A DNA stretch of 64,000 nt. Source: Lachnospiraceae bacterium (lineage in GTDB: Bacteria; Bacillota; Clostridia; Lachnospirales; Lachnospiraceae). Where the stretch lies: assembly GCA_910575105.1 (NCBI GenBank), contig CAJTDK010000002.1, positions 1 through 64,000 of the forward strand. The letters run 5' to 3'. Made by a program: the position numbers and the translations under genes. Shown here piece after piece: positions 55,748 through 63,249 of the stretch (positions within the stretch are counted from its first letter, which is position 1; each line of letters starts with the position of its first letter). The notes beneath the pieces were generated by a model that was given only the letters and a program-made list of their open reading frames with translations, made no database searches and was not told the DNA's origin.

Positions 55748-56737
55748 ATGAGAAGTAACAGACCCTATGTGCAGATTGACCCCGACGTGCTTGAGCAGGC
55801 AAGGCAGATAGATTTACTCTCCTATCTTAGAGCCTATGAGCCGAGCAACCTTGTCAAAGTCAAAGGCACGACGAACGTCTACTGTACCGCCGAGCATGAC
55901 AGCCTAAAGATTTCCAACGGAAAATGGTACTGGTGGTCGAGGGGCTTCGGCGGCTATTCTGCCCTTGACTATCTGATGAAAGTCAAGGAATACGGATTTG
56001 TGGAAGCCGTGGAAACCCTCACGGGGCAGACGATGGCGGACTGGAAACCGCCGCCCCCTGCCGTGAAGAAAGACGAGCCAAAGGTGCTGCTCCTGCCGCC
56101 GAAGAACAAAAATTGTGACAGGGTGGCAGAGTATCTTTTCGGGCGTGGCATTGACTACCAGATTATTCAAGAGTGCATTGCCGAGGGGATTATTTTCGAG
56201 AGTGCCGACTACCACAACGCCGTTTTTATCGGGAAAGATGAGAACGGAACGCCAAAATATGCTGCCTGCCGTGGCACGATGGGGAACTTCAAGCGTGACG
56301 CATCGGGCAGCGACAAGCGGTATTCGTTTCGGCTTCTGGCAAAAGACCCGACCGATGCCGTGCATTTATTTGAAGCCGCCATTGATTTATTATCCTATGC
56401 CACCTATTTAAAATGCGAGGGAAAGGATTATAAGGCAGAGAATCTTCTCTCGTTGTCGGGCGTATATCAGCCGAAGAAAGAGCTGAAAGAAAGCAAAATT
56501 CCTATTGCCCTCACGACTTTTTTGAAAGCAAATCCACAAATCAAGACCATATTTCTGCATCTGGATAAGGACAGGGCAGGTCGTTTATGTACCGCCGCAT
56601 TGAAAGAATTATTGCAGAAAGACTACCAAATCGTTGATGAACCGCCGCCAGTTGGCAAGGACTTCAACGATTTTTTAATGTCCTATCTGGGGATTGCAAG
56701 GCAGAAACCGAGCCGTGAAAGAAGGGATGCCCGCTGA
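55748..56737 (+). CDS. DUF3991/Toprim primase-like protein
   Basis: The 329-residue protein has an N-terminal DUF3991 domain (RQIDLLSYLRAYEPSNLVKV, then WYWWSRGFGGYSALDYLMKV) and a C-terminal Toprim-like domain (IFLHLDKDRAGRLCTAALKE, VGKDFNDFLM). It lacks a visible zinc finger. Such proteins may prime replication of the transferred strand. The ATG at 55748 follows GGAGGTGA. Codon use returns to that of the element backbone, marking the end of the cargo island. Confidence 0.85.
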   Translation: MRSNRPYVQIDPDVLEQARQIDLLSYLRAYEPSNLVKVKGTTNVYCTAEHDSLKISNGKWYWWSRGFGGYSALDYLMKVKEYGFVEAVETLTGQTMADWKPPPPAVKKDEPKVLLLPPKNKNCDRVAEYLFGRGIDYQIIQECIAEGIIFESADYHNAVFIGKDENGTPKYAACRGTMGNFKRDASGSDKRYSFRLLAKDPTDAVHLFEAAIDLLSYATYLKCEGKDYKAENLLSLSGVYQPKKELKESKIPIALTTFLKANPQIKTIFLHLDKDRAGRLCTAALKELLQKDYQIVDEPPPVGKDFNDFLMSYLGIARQKPSRERRDAR

Positions 56738-56810
56738 CTGCGTGAAGATTTTTCTGTTAGGAACAACGTAACTATCATTAAATTTAAGACCAAAAGGGAG
56801 GAAAGACCGA

Positions 56811-57101
56811 TTGAAAAACTATGAAGTGACCCTTGTCGCCCACTATGCAAAGACCGTTTCCATCCATGCCGACAGCCCCGAACAGGCGGCGGAGAAGTTA
56901 AAGACCGTCCTGTTTGATACCGACCTTGTGAAGTTTTCCCAAGAGGATTTTGTCTGCGGCGAAGCCGAGATTAACGACCCTATGGAGGATGCAGGGGAAG
57001 AAATCGAATCCGAGGGAGAGGATTTTGAGGACGGCTGCTGTTCGGAGTGTCCGTGCTTCAGAACGGTATGTAAAGGATGCTGTCATGAGGGTGGGGATTA
57101 A
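56811..57101 (+). CDS. Small Cys-rich ICE protein, TTG start
   Basis: The 96-residue protein starts at a TTG at 56811 (MKNYEVTLVAHYAKTVSIHA), decided by GGGAGGAAAG a few bases before. The N-terminal half is an alpha-beta fold like small DpnD/PcfM-type proteins; the tail is acidic and then Cys-rich (CCSECPCFRTVCKGCC), probably metal-binding. Role unknown. Confidence 0.6.
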   Translation: MKNYEVTLVAHYAKTVSIHADSPEQAAEKLKTVLFDTDLVKFSQEDFVCGEAEINDPMEDAGEEIESEGEDFEDGCCSECPCFRTVCKGCCHEGGD

Positions 57102-57160
57102 AGACACGTCTTACCAAGCACTGAATTTGGTTATCCATCTGCCGATGGAAACAAAATTCG

Positions 57161-57240
57161 CTTGTTAGGGGACAGTTCCCCTAATACCCCGTTAAAAGAA
57201 CAATGTTAAAGTATGCCGCCATGCCGTGTGCGGTACGGCG
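57161..57240. other. Candidate origin of transfer (oriT)
   Basis: TTAGGGGA (57165-57172) and TCCCCTAA (57177-57184) form a perfect 8-bp inverted repeat with loop CAGT, and a second imperfect one (CCGCCATGCCG / CGGTACGGCGG) lies at 57213-57240. They stand in the only gene-free stretch just before mobC and the relaxase gene, the usual place for oriT. The nick site cannot be fixed by eye. Confidence 0.45.
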
Positions 57241-57261
57241 GTCACAGAAAGGAATCCAAGA

Positions 57262-57426
57262 ATGAGTAATTTCTTATATTTTATCCTCGGCACAACGCTC
57301 GGCGGCATGGTCGGCGTGGCGTGTATGTGCGTGCTGCAGATTAACAGGCTTTCCGAGGGAAAGGGGGATTTGGATGCGGAAACGAAACGTGCAGATACTG
57401 TTCCGACTGACCGAGGAAGAAGCTGA
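57262..57426 (+). CDS. DUF3789-type small membrane protein
   Basis: The 54-residue protein starts MSNFLYFILGTTLGGMVGVA and has one membrane helix (4-24) with a conserved GTxxGGxxGV pattern and a polar tail. It is a usual neighbour of mobC in these elements. AAAGGAAT precedes the ATG and its end overlaps mobC by 53 bases. Function unknown. Confidence 0.6.
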   Translation: MSNFLYFILGTTLGGMVGVACMCVLQINRLSEGKGDLDAETKRADTVPTDRGRS

Positions 57427-57706
57427 ATACCTCTGCTCCCTTGCGGAAAGGTCGGGACACTCCAGACAAGCCCTGCTCCAGTCGATGGTCATGGGCTACC
57501 GCCTGTGCGAGAAGCCAGACCCAGAGTTTTATAAAATCATGCGGGAGCTGTCCGCCATCGGCAACCGCATCAACCAGCTTGCGGCAAAGGCGAACGCCTT
57601 AAACTTTGTGGACACGCCGATGCTCTACGACGAAGCGAAGCGGTGGCGGGATTTCCGTCTGGACGTGGGCAGGTGCTACCTTGTTCCGAGGAAGATGTCT
57701 GGCTGA
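57374..57706 (+). CDS. mobC: MobC-family relaxosome protein
   Basis: The 110-residue protein starts MRKRNVQILFRLTEEEAEYL, a ribbon-helix-helix type front, and contains FYKIMRELSAIGNRINQLAAKANAL-like helix (YKIMRELSAIGNRINQLA), typical of MobC. It binds oriT and helps the relaxase open the strands. Its stop overlaps the relaxase start (TGATG), so the two are coupled. Confidence 0.82.
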   Translation: MRKRNVQILFRLTEEEAEYLCSLAERSGHSRQALLQSMVMGYRLCEKPDPEFYKIMRELSAIGNRINQLAAKANALNFVDTPMLYDEAKRWRDFRLDVGRCYLVPRKMSG

Positions 57707-59118
57707 TGGCGGTCTGCGAGATATGGGACGTAAAGGGCAGGCTCGACCACCCCATCGACTATGCGGAGAACCCAGAAAAGACCGCCAACCCAAAATACAC
57801 GGATGCGGATTTGCAGGCGATGGGCGACGTGATGAAGTATGCCACCAATGGGGACAAGACCGAGCATCAGTTTTTCGTCACGGGCGTAAACTGCGACCCT
57901 GCCACCGCAAGGGACGAGATGATGATGGCAAAAGCCCAATGGAACGACCAGAGCGAGATTGTCTGCTATCACGGCTTCCAGAGTTTTAAAGCGGGCGAGG
58001 TCACGCCAGAGCAGGCACATGAGGTCGGCGTGAAGCTGGCGGAGAAGATGTGGGGCGGCAGGTTCCAAGTGATTGTGGCAACCCACTTAAATACGGACTG
58101 CCTGCACAACCACTTTGTCGTCAACTCCATTTCTTATATTGACGGCAGGCACTACCACGACAACAAGAAGAATCTGCGTCTGCTCCGCCAGCGTTCGGAT
58201 GAATTGTGTCGTGAGTATTCCTTATCGGTCATCGAACACCCAAGCGGCAGGAAGAAGCCCTATGTCCTATGCCAAGCCGAGAAGCAGGGCTTACCCACAA
58301 GGGATACCGTGGCACGGCAGGCGGTGGACGAAGCCATCTCAAAATCGTTCACGCTGAAAGACTTTGACCGCCAGTTGTCGGAAATGGGATACCGCATCAA
58401 TTTTGACCCCAACCGAAAATATTGGACGATAATCGGAAAAGGATGGCAAAGACCGAAGCGGCTCTATAAGCTCGGCGATGACTACACCAATGAGCGGATA
58501 ACGGAACGCATCAAGGAAAATTCCTATGCGGTCAAGTTCCAGAGCTTTTCCAAAGAACAGCCGCAGGTCAGAGTGATAAGGGTAAAAGGCACGTTAAAGG
58601 ATGCCAAGAAAATCGGCGGCTTGCGTGGGCTGTATCTCCACTACTGCTACAAGCTCGGCATCCTGCCAAAAAAGAAACAACAGAATTACGCACGGCTTCA
58701 CTATCTCCTAAAGGACGACCTTATGAAGATGGAAGCCATCACCAACGAAACAAGGCTGCTCTGCCGCAACCATATCGACACGGCGGAGCAGCTTTTGTCC
58801 TATAAAGGCTCTCTGGAATCCGAGATAAGTGAGCTGACCGAACAGCGTAAGGGGCTTTACTCCCAATCCCGAAAATCTGTCGGGGAAGAAAAAGAAGCGG
58901 TCAAGGCTCGGCTGTCGGAAATCACGGGGCGCATGAAAACAATCCGAAAGGAGGTCAGATTGTGCGAGGGAATCGAAGCCCGCAGCGACACCCTCAAGGA
59001 AAAATTAAATGTCATACGGGCAGATGAGAACAAAGAAAAAGGAAAGGAGCTGATGAAGCATGAACACAGGCGGCGAAGCGGCGGAGCAAATCGTAAGGAT
59101 GAGCTTGGAGGGATTTGA
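57706..59118 (+). CDS. MOBP-type relaxase
   Basis: The 470-residue protein starts MAVCEIWDVKGRLDHPIDYA; Tyr19 is the likely nicking residue. The metal-binding motif HLNTDCLHNHFV (His127, His134, His136) marks a VirD2/MobA-type relaxase. A basic middle and a coiled-coil C-terminus (ESEISELTEQRKGLY) follow. It would cut oriT and lead the strand to the VirD4 coupling protein. The start at 57706 overlaps the mobC stop; earlier in-frame codons have no start with a ribosome site. It overlaps the next gene by 59 bases. Confidence 0.9.
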   Translation: MAVCEIWDVKGRLDHPIDYAENPEKTANPKYTDADLQAMGDVMKYATNGDKTEHQFFVTGVNCDPATARDEMMMAKAQWNDQSEIVCYHGFQSFKAGEVTPEQAHEVGVKLAEKMWGGRFQVIVATHLNTDCLHNHFVVNSISYIDGRHYHDNKKNLRLLRQRSDELCREYSLSVIEHPSGRKKPYVLCQAEKQGLPTRDTVARQAVDEAISKSFTLKDFDRQLSEMGYRINFDPNRKYWTIIGKGWQRPKRLYKLGDDYTNERITERIKENSYAVKFQSFSKEQPQVRVIRVKGTLKDAKKIGGLRGLYLHYCYKLGILPKKKQQNYARLHYLLKDDLMKMEAITNETRLLCRNHIDTAEQLLSYKGSLESEISELTEQRKGLYSQSRKSVGEEKEAVKARLSEITGRMKTIRKEVRLCEGIEARSDTLKEKLNVIRADENKEKGKELMKHEHRRRSGGANRKDELGGI

Positions 59119-59905
59119 GGTTGCTGCCAAAATCACGGGGGCGGGTGCGAAGAATATCGCCATCCTCTTATATTCCATCTTAAAGGAAGAACAGAAAACC
59201 AAAGGCAAAGCAAGGCTCACAAACATGCTCCGCTCTGGGAAAGAGTTAAAAGTCTTTACTGTCAAGAGCGGCGACTTGAAGAAGTTCACGCAGGAAGCGA
59301 AGAAATACGGCGTACTCTACTGCGTTTTGGCAGACCGCAAGAACAAAGACCCCAATGCGGAGGTGGATGTGATTGCCCGTGCCGAGGACGCATCGAAAAT
59401 CAGCCGCATCGTGGAGAGGTTCAGCCTTGCGTCGGTAGATACTGCTTCCATCGTGACCGAAGCGGAAAAATCGAAAGGGGAAAAAGGAAAGGCGAGAGAT
59501 ACCAAGACCGCAGATGCAAAGGACGGTCAGCCAGAGCCAGACGTCGGCGTGGAGGAAAAGGCGGAGAAAGACAAACTCATGGACGCCCTTATGGGAAAAC
59601 CCGTGCAGAAAGAGGAAAACGCCCCAAACCCCTCGGTGGCAAAGACAGAAAAATCCCCTCTGTCCGAGCCTACCTCAAAGCAGCAAAGGAAGCCCGCAGA
59701 GGGGGCTACTATGGCTAAGGCACAAAAGCCGTCAGTCAGGGAGGAACTGCGGAAAATCAAGGAGAGCCGTAAGGAGCAGGAAGCGGACGTTTCCCCTGCA
59801 AAAGAGAAATCTCCCGACAGGGGAAAGAAACCGCCCGCAGGAAAGACGGAGCATAAGCAGCCCCAGAAGCGGAAACGGAAACCAAAATCGAAAGGAGCAA
59901 GATAA
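59060..59905 (+). CDS. PcfB-like (DUF3801) conjugation protein
   Basis: The 281-residue protein has a conserved N-terminal part (EGFEVAAKITGAGAKNIAIL, then FTVKSGDLKKFTQEAKKYGV and EDASKISRIVERF) matching DUF3801/PcfB proteins, and a long low-complexity, Lys/Pro-rich C-terminus from about residue 150. PcfB of enterococcal plasmids is a conjugation protein of unsettled role. AAAGGAG lies 10 bases before the ATG. Confidence 0.8.
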   Translation: MNTGGEAAEQIVRMSLEGFEVAAKITGAGAKNIAILLYSILKEEQKTKGKARLTNMLRSGKELKVFTVKSGDLKKFTQEAKKYGVLYCVLADRKNKDPNAEVDVIARAEDASKISRIVERFSLASVDTASIVTEAEKSKGEKGKARDTKTADAKDGQPEPDVGVEEKAEKDKLMDALMGKPVQKEENAPNPSVAKTEKSPLSEPTSKQQRKPAEGATMAKAQKPSVREELRKIKESRKEQEADVSPAKEKSPDRGKKPPAGKTEHKQPQKRKRKPKSKGAR

Positions 59906-59907
59906 GC

Positions 59908-60771
59908 ATGAGCATTTATGACGTATTCAGCGGCGGAGGCAGACCTTTTAACAAAGAGGAATGGGCGACGCAGAAACAGGAGCAGCGGAAAGCAGCCTAT
60001 GAGCTGATAGACACGACCTGCGAAAAAATGATGGCGGACGGAGGTGCGTTTCAGCAGTACCTTGACGTGCAGGGGCATTTTGACCGCTACTCCGTCAACA
60101 ACGCCATCTTGGTTTCGGCGCAGATGCCCGAAGCGACGCAGCTTAAGGATTACGGCAGTTGGAAACAGAGCCGTGCCTATATGGACAAGGACGCACAGAA
60201 AATCACCATCCTTGAGCCGGGGAAAGAGTACGAGCGGGAGGACGGCTCAAAGGCGGTCGGCTATAATGCAAAAGTGGTCTACGACATTTCCCAGACCTCG
60301 GCAAAGGACAGGCAGCAGCCACAGGAGCAGAAAACCATGCGGGAGCTTGTGTCGGCGATGATTGACGCAAGCCCCGTTTCCTTTGTGCCAGTGGACGACC
60401 TTGAGCTGCCTGCGTTCTACGACAGCGCACAGCAGACCATCTTCATCAAGACGGGATTGAACGAAGAACAGCTCTTTGTCAGCATGGCAAAGGAAGTGTC
60501 GGCAGCGGTCTTTGACTTCAAGCACAAGGAGAGCCGTGACGTTTCAGAGTTCAAGTCGTTCTGCGTCGCCTATATGGTAAGCTCCCGCTACGGCGTGGAC
60601 ACAAAGGGCTTCCGCTTCGACAATATCCCGAAAGAGTTTGCGGGCATGGAAACGCAGGAATTTAAAGGGCAGCTTGGCTCGATGCGTGACGTTCTGGGCG
60701 AAATCCAGTCGGACATGTATAAGAGCCTTGAGAAGAACAAGCCGCCCAAATCCAAAGGGCAGGAACGCTAA
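59908..60771 (+). CDS. ArdC-like ssDNA-binding protein, degenerate metal site
   Basis: The 287-residue protein has an ArdC N-terminal-like domain (FDRYSVNNAILVSAQMPEA, LKDYGSWKQSRAYMDKDAQK, KITILEPGKEYEREDGSK) and a C-terminal part that aligns with the metallopeptidase half (FYDSAQQTIFIKTGLNEEQL, FKSFCVAYMVSSRYGVD). The HELxH-type zinc motif is replaced by AKEVSAAVF, so it is probably not a peptidase. ArdC proteins protect incoming DNA from restriction. AAAGGAG precedes the ATG, 2 bases after the pcfB-like stop. Confidence 0.75.
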   Translation: MSIYDVFSGGGRPFNKEEWATQKQEQRKAAYELIDTTCEKMMADGGAFQQYLDVQGHFDRYSVNNAILVSAQMPEATQLKDYGSWKQSRAYMDKDAQKITILEPGKEYEREDGSKAVGYNAKVVYDISQTSAKDRQQPQEQKTMRELVSAMIDASPVSFVPVDDLELPAFYDSAQQTIFIKTGLNEEQLFVSMAKEVSAAVFDFKHKESRDVSEFKSFCVAYMVSSRYGVDTKGFRFDNIPKEFAGMETQEFKGQLGSMRDVLGEIQSDMYKSLEKNKPPKSKGQER

Positions 60772-60786
60772 TCGGAGGTGCAGCCC

Positions 60787-60984
60787 ATGAAAGAAGAACG
60801 ATACCATCTGGCATTGGACAAATACGATAAGAACATCGTCCTCAACGCCCTCAACACCCTGCGGACGCAGCAGATACAGGAGGAACGCCCCACCGAGCCT
60901 GTTGACGAGCTGATAAGCAGGGTGGCATTCGCCCCGACCAGGAAAGTAAAGGTCGCCCCATGCAAGTGCCATGAAGAACGGTGA
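60787..60984 (+). CDS. Small ICE protein, paralogue of the gene at 31960
   Basis: The 65-residue protein starts MKEERYHLALDKYDKNIVLN, with ALNTLRTQQIQEERPTEPVD and ELISRVAFAPTRKVKV. It aligns along its length with the 31960-32157 protein. The ATG at 60787 follows CGGAGG; an in-frame GTG at 60778 lies in the ribosome site. Its end overlaps the VirD4 gene by 14 bases, so it may regulate or assist that gene's translation. Confidence 0.65.
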   Translation: MKEERYHLALDKYDKNIVLNALNTLRTQQIQEERPTEPVDELISRVAFAPTRKVKVAPCKCHEER

Positions 60985-62764
60985 TGATTACAAGGCGGGC
61001 TTAATCCTTTCTTTATGCGGGATTGTCCCTGTCGTGTGGCTTGCACTGCTGACTGCCCCTTATGTCAGCGGCGGCATCGTGGAGATAATGCAGAATTTAT
61101 CCGTGGCAATCGAGAACCCGTTTTCCATAACGGTATGCGGGGACAGCGTAAGGACTGTCCTTATTTTCCTGCTTGCCTACGGCATGGGAATCGGCGTTTA
61201 TTTCTCCACACGCAGGAACTACCGCAAGGGGGAGGAACACGGCTCTGCAAAATGGGGCAATGCAGGTACGCTTAATAAAAAATACCGAGATAAAAACGCA
61301 TCGGAGAACAAGCTGCTGACCCAGAGCGTCCGCATCGGGCTTGACGGGAAGAAACACCGCAGGAACTTAAATATCCTCGTGGTGGGCGGCTCTGGCGCAG
61401 GAAAGACCAGATTTTTTTGTAAGCCCAACGTCATGCAGTGCAACACGTCAATGGTAATCTTAGACCCGAAAGGCGAGATTGTCCGTGACACGGGCGGGCT
61501 TCTGGAAAAGAAAGGCTATGAGGTGCGTGTGCTTGATTTAATCAACATGCACAAGAGCCACTGCTACAACCCGTTTGTCTATCTAAGAAACGGCAACGAC
61601 GTGCAGCGGTTGGTAACAAATTTATTTAAGGCGACCACGCCGAAAGGAAGCCAGTCGCAAGACCCGTTCTGGGACACGGCGGCGAGTATGCTGCTTTTAT
61701 CCCTCGTATTCTATCTGAAATACGAAGCCCCGCCAGACGAGCAGAATTTCCCGATGGTGATGGAGCTTTTAAGGGCGGGTGAGGTAAGGGAGGATGACGA
61801 CGGCTATGTAAGCCCGCTTGACGAGCTGTTTGACCGCTTGGAGATGGTAAACCCAGAGCATATCGCTTTGAAGTATTACAGAGATTACCATTCTGGTTCG
61901 GCAAAGACACTAAAGAGCATCCAGATAACCCTTGCCGCAAGGCTTGAGAAGTTCAATCTGGAAAGCCTTGCATCTTTGACTGCCACGGACGAATTGGATT
62001 TACCGTCTTTGGGCGAGAAGAAAGTCGCACTGTTCGCACTGATACCAGACAACGACACCAGTTTTAATTTTTTGGTGTCACTTTTATACACGCAGCTATT
62101 CCAACAGCTATTTTACCTCGCCGACCACAAGTACGGCGGGAGCCTGCCCGTCCACTGTCAGTTCATTATGGATGAATTTGCGAACGTCAGTTTGCCAGAT
62201 GACTTTGACAAGATACTGTCAGTCATGCGTTCAAGGGGCGTGTCGGTCAGCATCATTTTACAGAATTTGGCGCAGCTCAAAGCCCTGTTTGAGAAACAAT
62301 GGGAAAGCATCGTCGGGAACGCCGACGAGTTCCTCTATCTCGGCGGCAATGAGCAGAGTACCCACAAGTTTGTGTCGGAGCTGTTAGGCAAGGCGACCAT
62401 CGACACCAACACCTATGGGAAAAGCTCTGGGCGGAGCGGCAACTATTCCACCAACTACCAGATTTCGGGGCGTGAGCTTTTAACCCCAGACGAGGTGCGT
62501 ATGCTTGACAACCGCTACGCACTTCTTTTTGTGCGTGGGGAACGCCCCGTCATGGATTTGAAGTACGACATCTTGAAACACCCGAACGTGAAACTGACCG
62601 CCGACGGTGGGAAGCCGCCGTATATCCACGGCGAGCCGACGCAGGCGGTCGCAACCTTTGTGTTTGGCGGGGATATTCCAAAAGACGCTGTTGCGCTTAA
62701 TCCTGTCAGCACTTCCTATGAGCTTCTGTCCGATGAGGACTTGGAAGAAATATTCAATTTATAA
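60971..62764 (+). CDS. VirD4/TraG-type coupling protein
   Basis: The 597-residue protein has two N-terminal membrane segments (about 12-33 and 62-80), GEEHGSAKWG, Walker A VVGGSGAGKTRFF (residues 138-149), LDPKGEIVRDTG, and Walker B QFIMDEFANVSLP near 397-409, ending with the conserved LLTPDEVRMLDNRYALLFV. It is the hexameric ATPase that brings the relaxase-DNA complex to the secretion channel. The start lies inside the previous gene with no strong ribosome site, which points to coupled translation. Confidence 0.93.
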   Translation: MKNGDDYKAGLILSLCGIVPVVWLALLTAPYVSGGIVEIMQNLSVAIENPFSITVCGDSVRTVLIFLLAYGMGIGVYFSTRRNYRKGEEHGSAKWGNAGTLNKKYRDKNASENKLLTQSVRIGLDGKKHRRNLNILVVGGSGAGKTRFFCKPNVMQCNTSMVILDPKGEIVRDTGGLLEKKGYEVRVLDLINMHKSHCYNPFVYLRNGNDVQRLVTNLFKATTPKGSQSQDPFWDTAASMLLLSLVFYLKYEAPPDEQNFPMVMELLRAGEVREDDDGYVSPLDELFDRLEMVNPEHIALKYYRDYHSGSAKTLKSIQITLAARLEKFNLESLASLTATDELDLPSLGEKKVALFALIPDNDTSFNFLVSLLYTQLFQQLFYLADHKYGGSLPVHCQFIMDEFANVSLPDDFDKILSVMRSRGVSVSIILQNLAQLKALFEKQWESIVGNADEFLYLGGNEQSTHKFVSELLGKATIDTNTYGKSSGRSGNYSTNYQISGRELLTPDEVRMLDNRYALLFVRGERPVMDLKYDILKHPNVKLTADGGKPPYIHGEPTQAVATFVFGGDIPKDAVALNPVSTSYELLSDEDLEEIFNL

Positions 62765-62778
62765 GGAGGATTTACCCT

Positions 62779-63144
62779 ATGAAACTTTTTCAGAAAAACG
62801 AGAACAACCAGAACAAAGCAACCCAGAAACTGCCGATGACAGGCAAGGTAAAAAGAGGTTTCCGCTGCTACTGCGTGGCGGTACTGGCTGCGGCTTTGAT
62901 GCTTGGAACGTCCATGACCGCCTTTGCCGCCAATGACCCGATTGCCGTTGTCAACAACCTCTCCAATTTCATCTTCGGTCTGATACGGGCGGTCGGGATG
63001 ATTATGCTCGGCTTCGGCATCGTGCAGGTCGGCTTGTCGCTGAAATCCCACGACCCGTCCCAGAGGGCGAACGGCTTCCTCACACTGGCGGGCGGCGTTG
63101 TGATTACCTTTGCGAAAGAGATTTTAACCCTCATCACGGGCTAA
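62779..63144 (+). CDS. Maff2-family membrane protein, VirB2 pilin-like
   Basis: The 121-residue protein has a basic front, a signal-like helix (VAVLAAALMLGTSMTAFAA, likely cut after residue 50) and two further helices (FIFGLIRAVGMIMLGFGIV and LTLAGGVVITFAKEILTLI). This is the Maff2 family, the pilin-like VirB2 counterpart in Tn1549-type elements. AAGGAGGA lies 8 bases before the ATG. The mature part would be about 70 residues, in the range of VirB2 subunits. Confidence 0.82.
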   Translation: MKLFQKNENNQNKATQKLPMTGKVKRGFRCYCVAVLAAALMLGTSMTAFAANDPIAVVNNLSNFIFGLIRAVGMIMLGFGIVQVGLSLKSHDPSQRANGFLTLAGGVVITFAKEILTLITG

Positions 63145-63188
63145 TCCAAAACAGACTGAAATAACAGACTGACACAAGACAGGATAAC

Positions 63189-63218
63189 GGGGCAGATCCG
63201 CTCTGCGGAACTTGCCCC
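63189..63218 (+). promoter_or_regulatory. Hairpin after the pilin-like gene
   Basis: GGGGCA/TGCCCC and TCCGC/GCGGA form a two-part stem separated by a small internal loop, with loop TCT. There is no T run after it, so it may protect the pilin message or reduce read-through. Confidence 0.5.
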
Positions 63219-63249
63219 GCTATCAAATTTTAAGAACGGAGGTGGTCGA

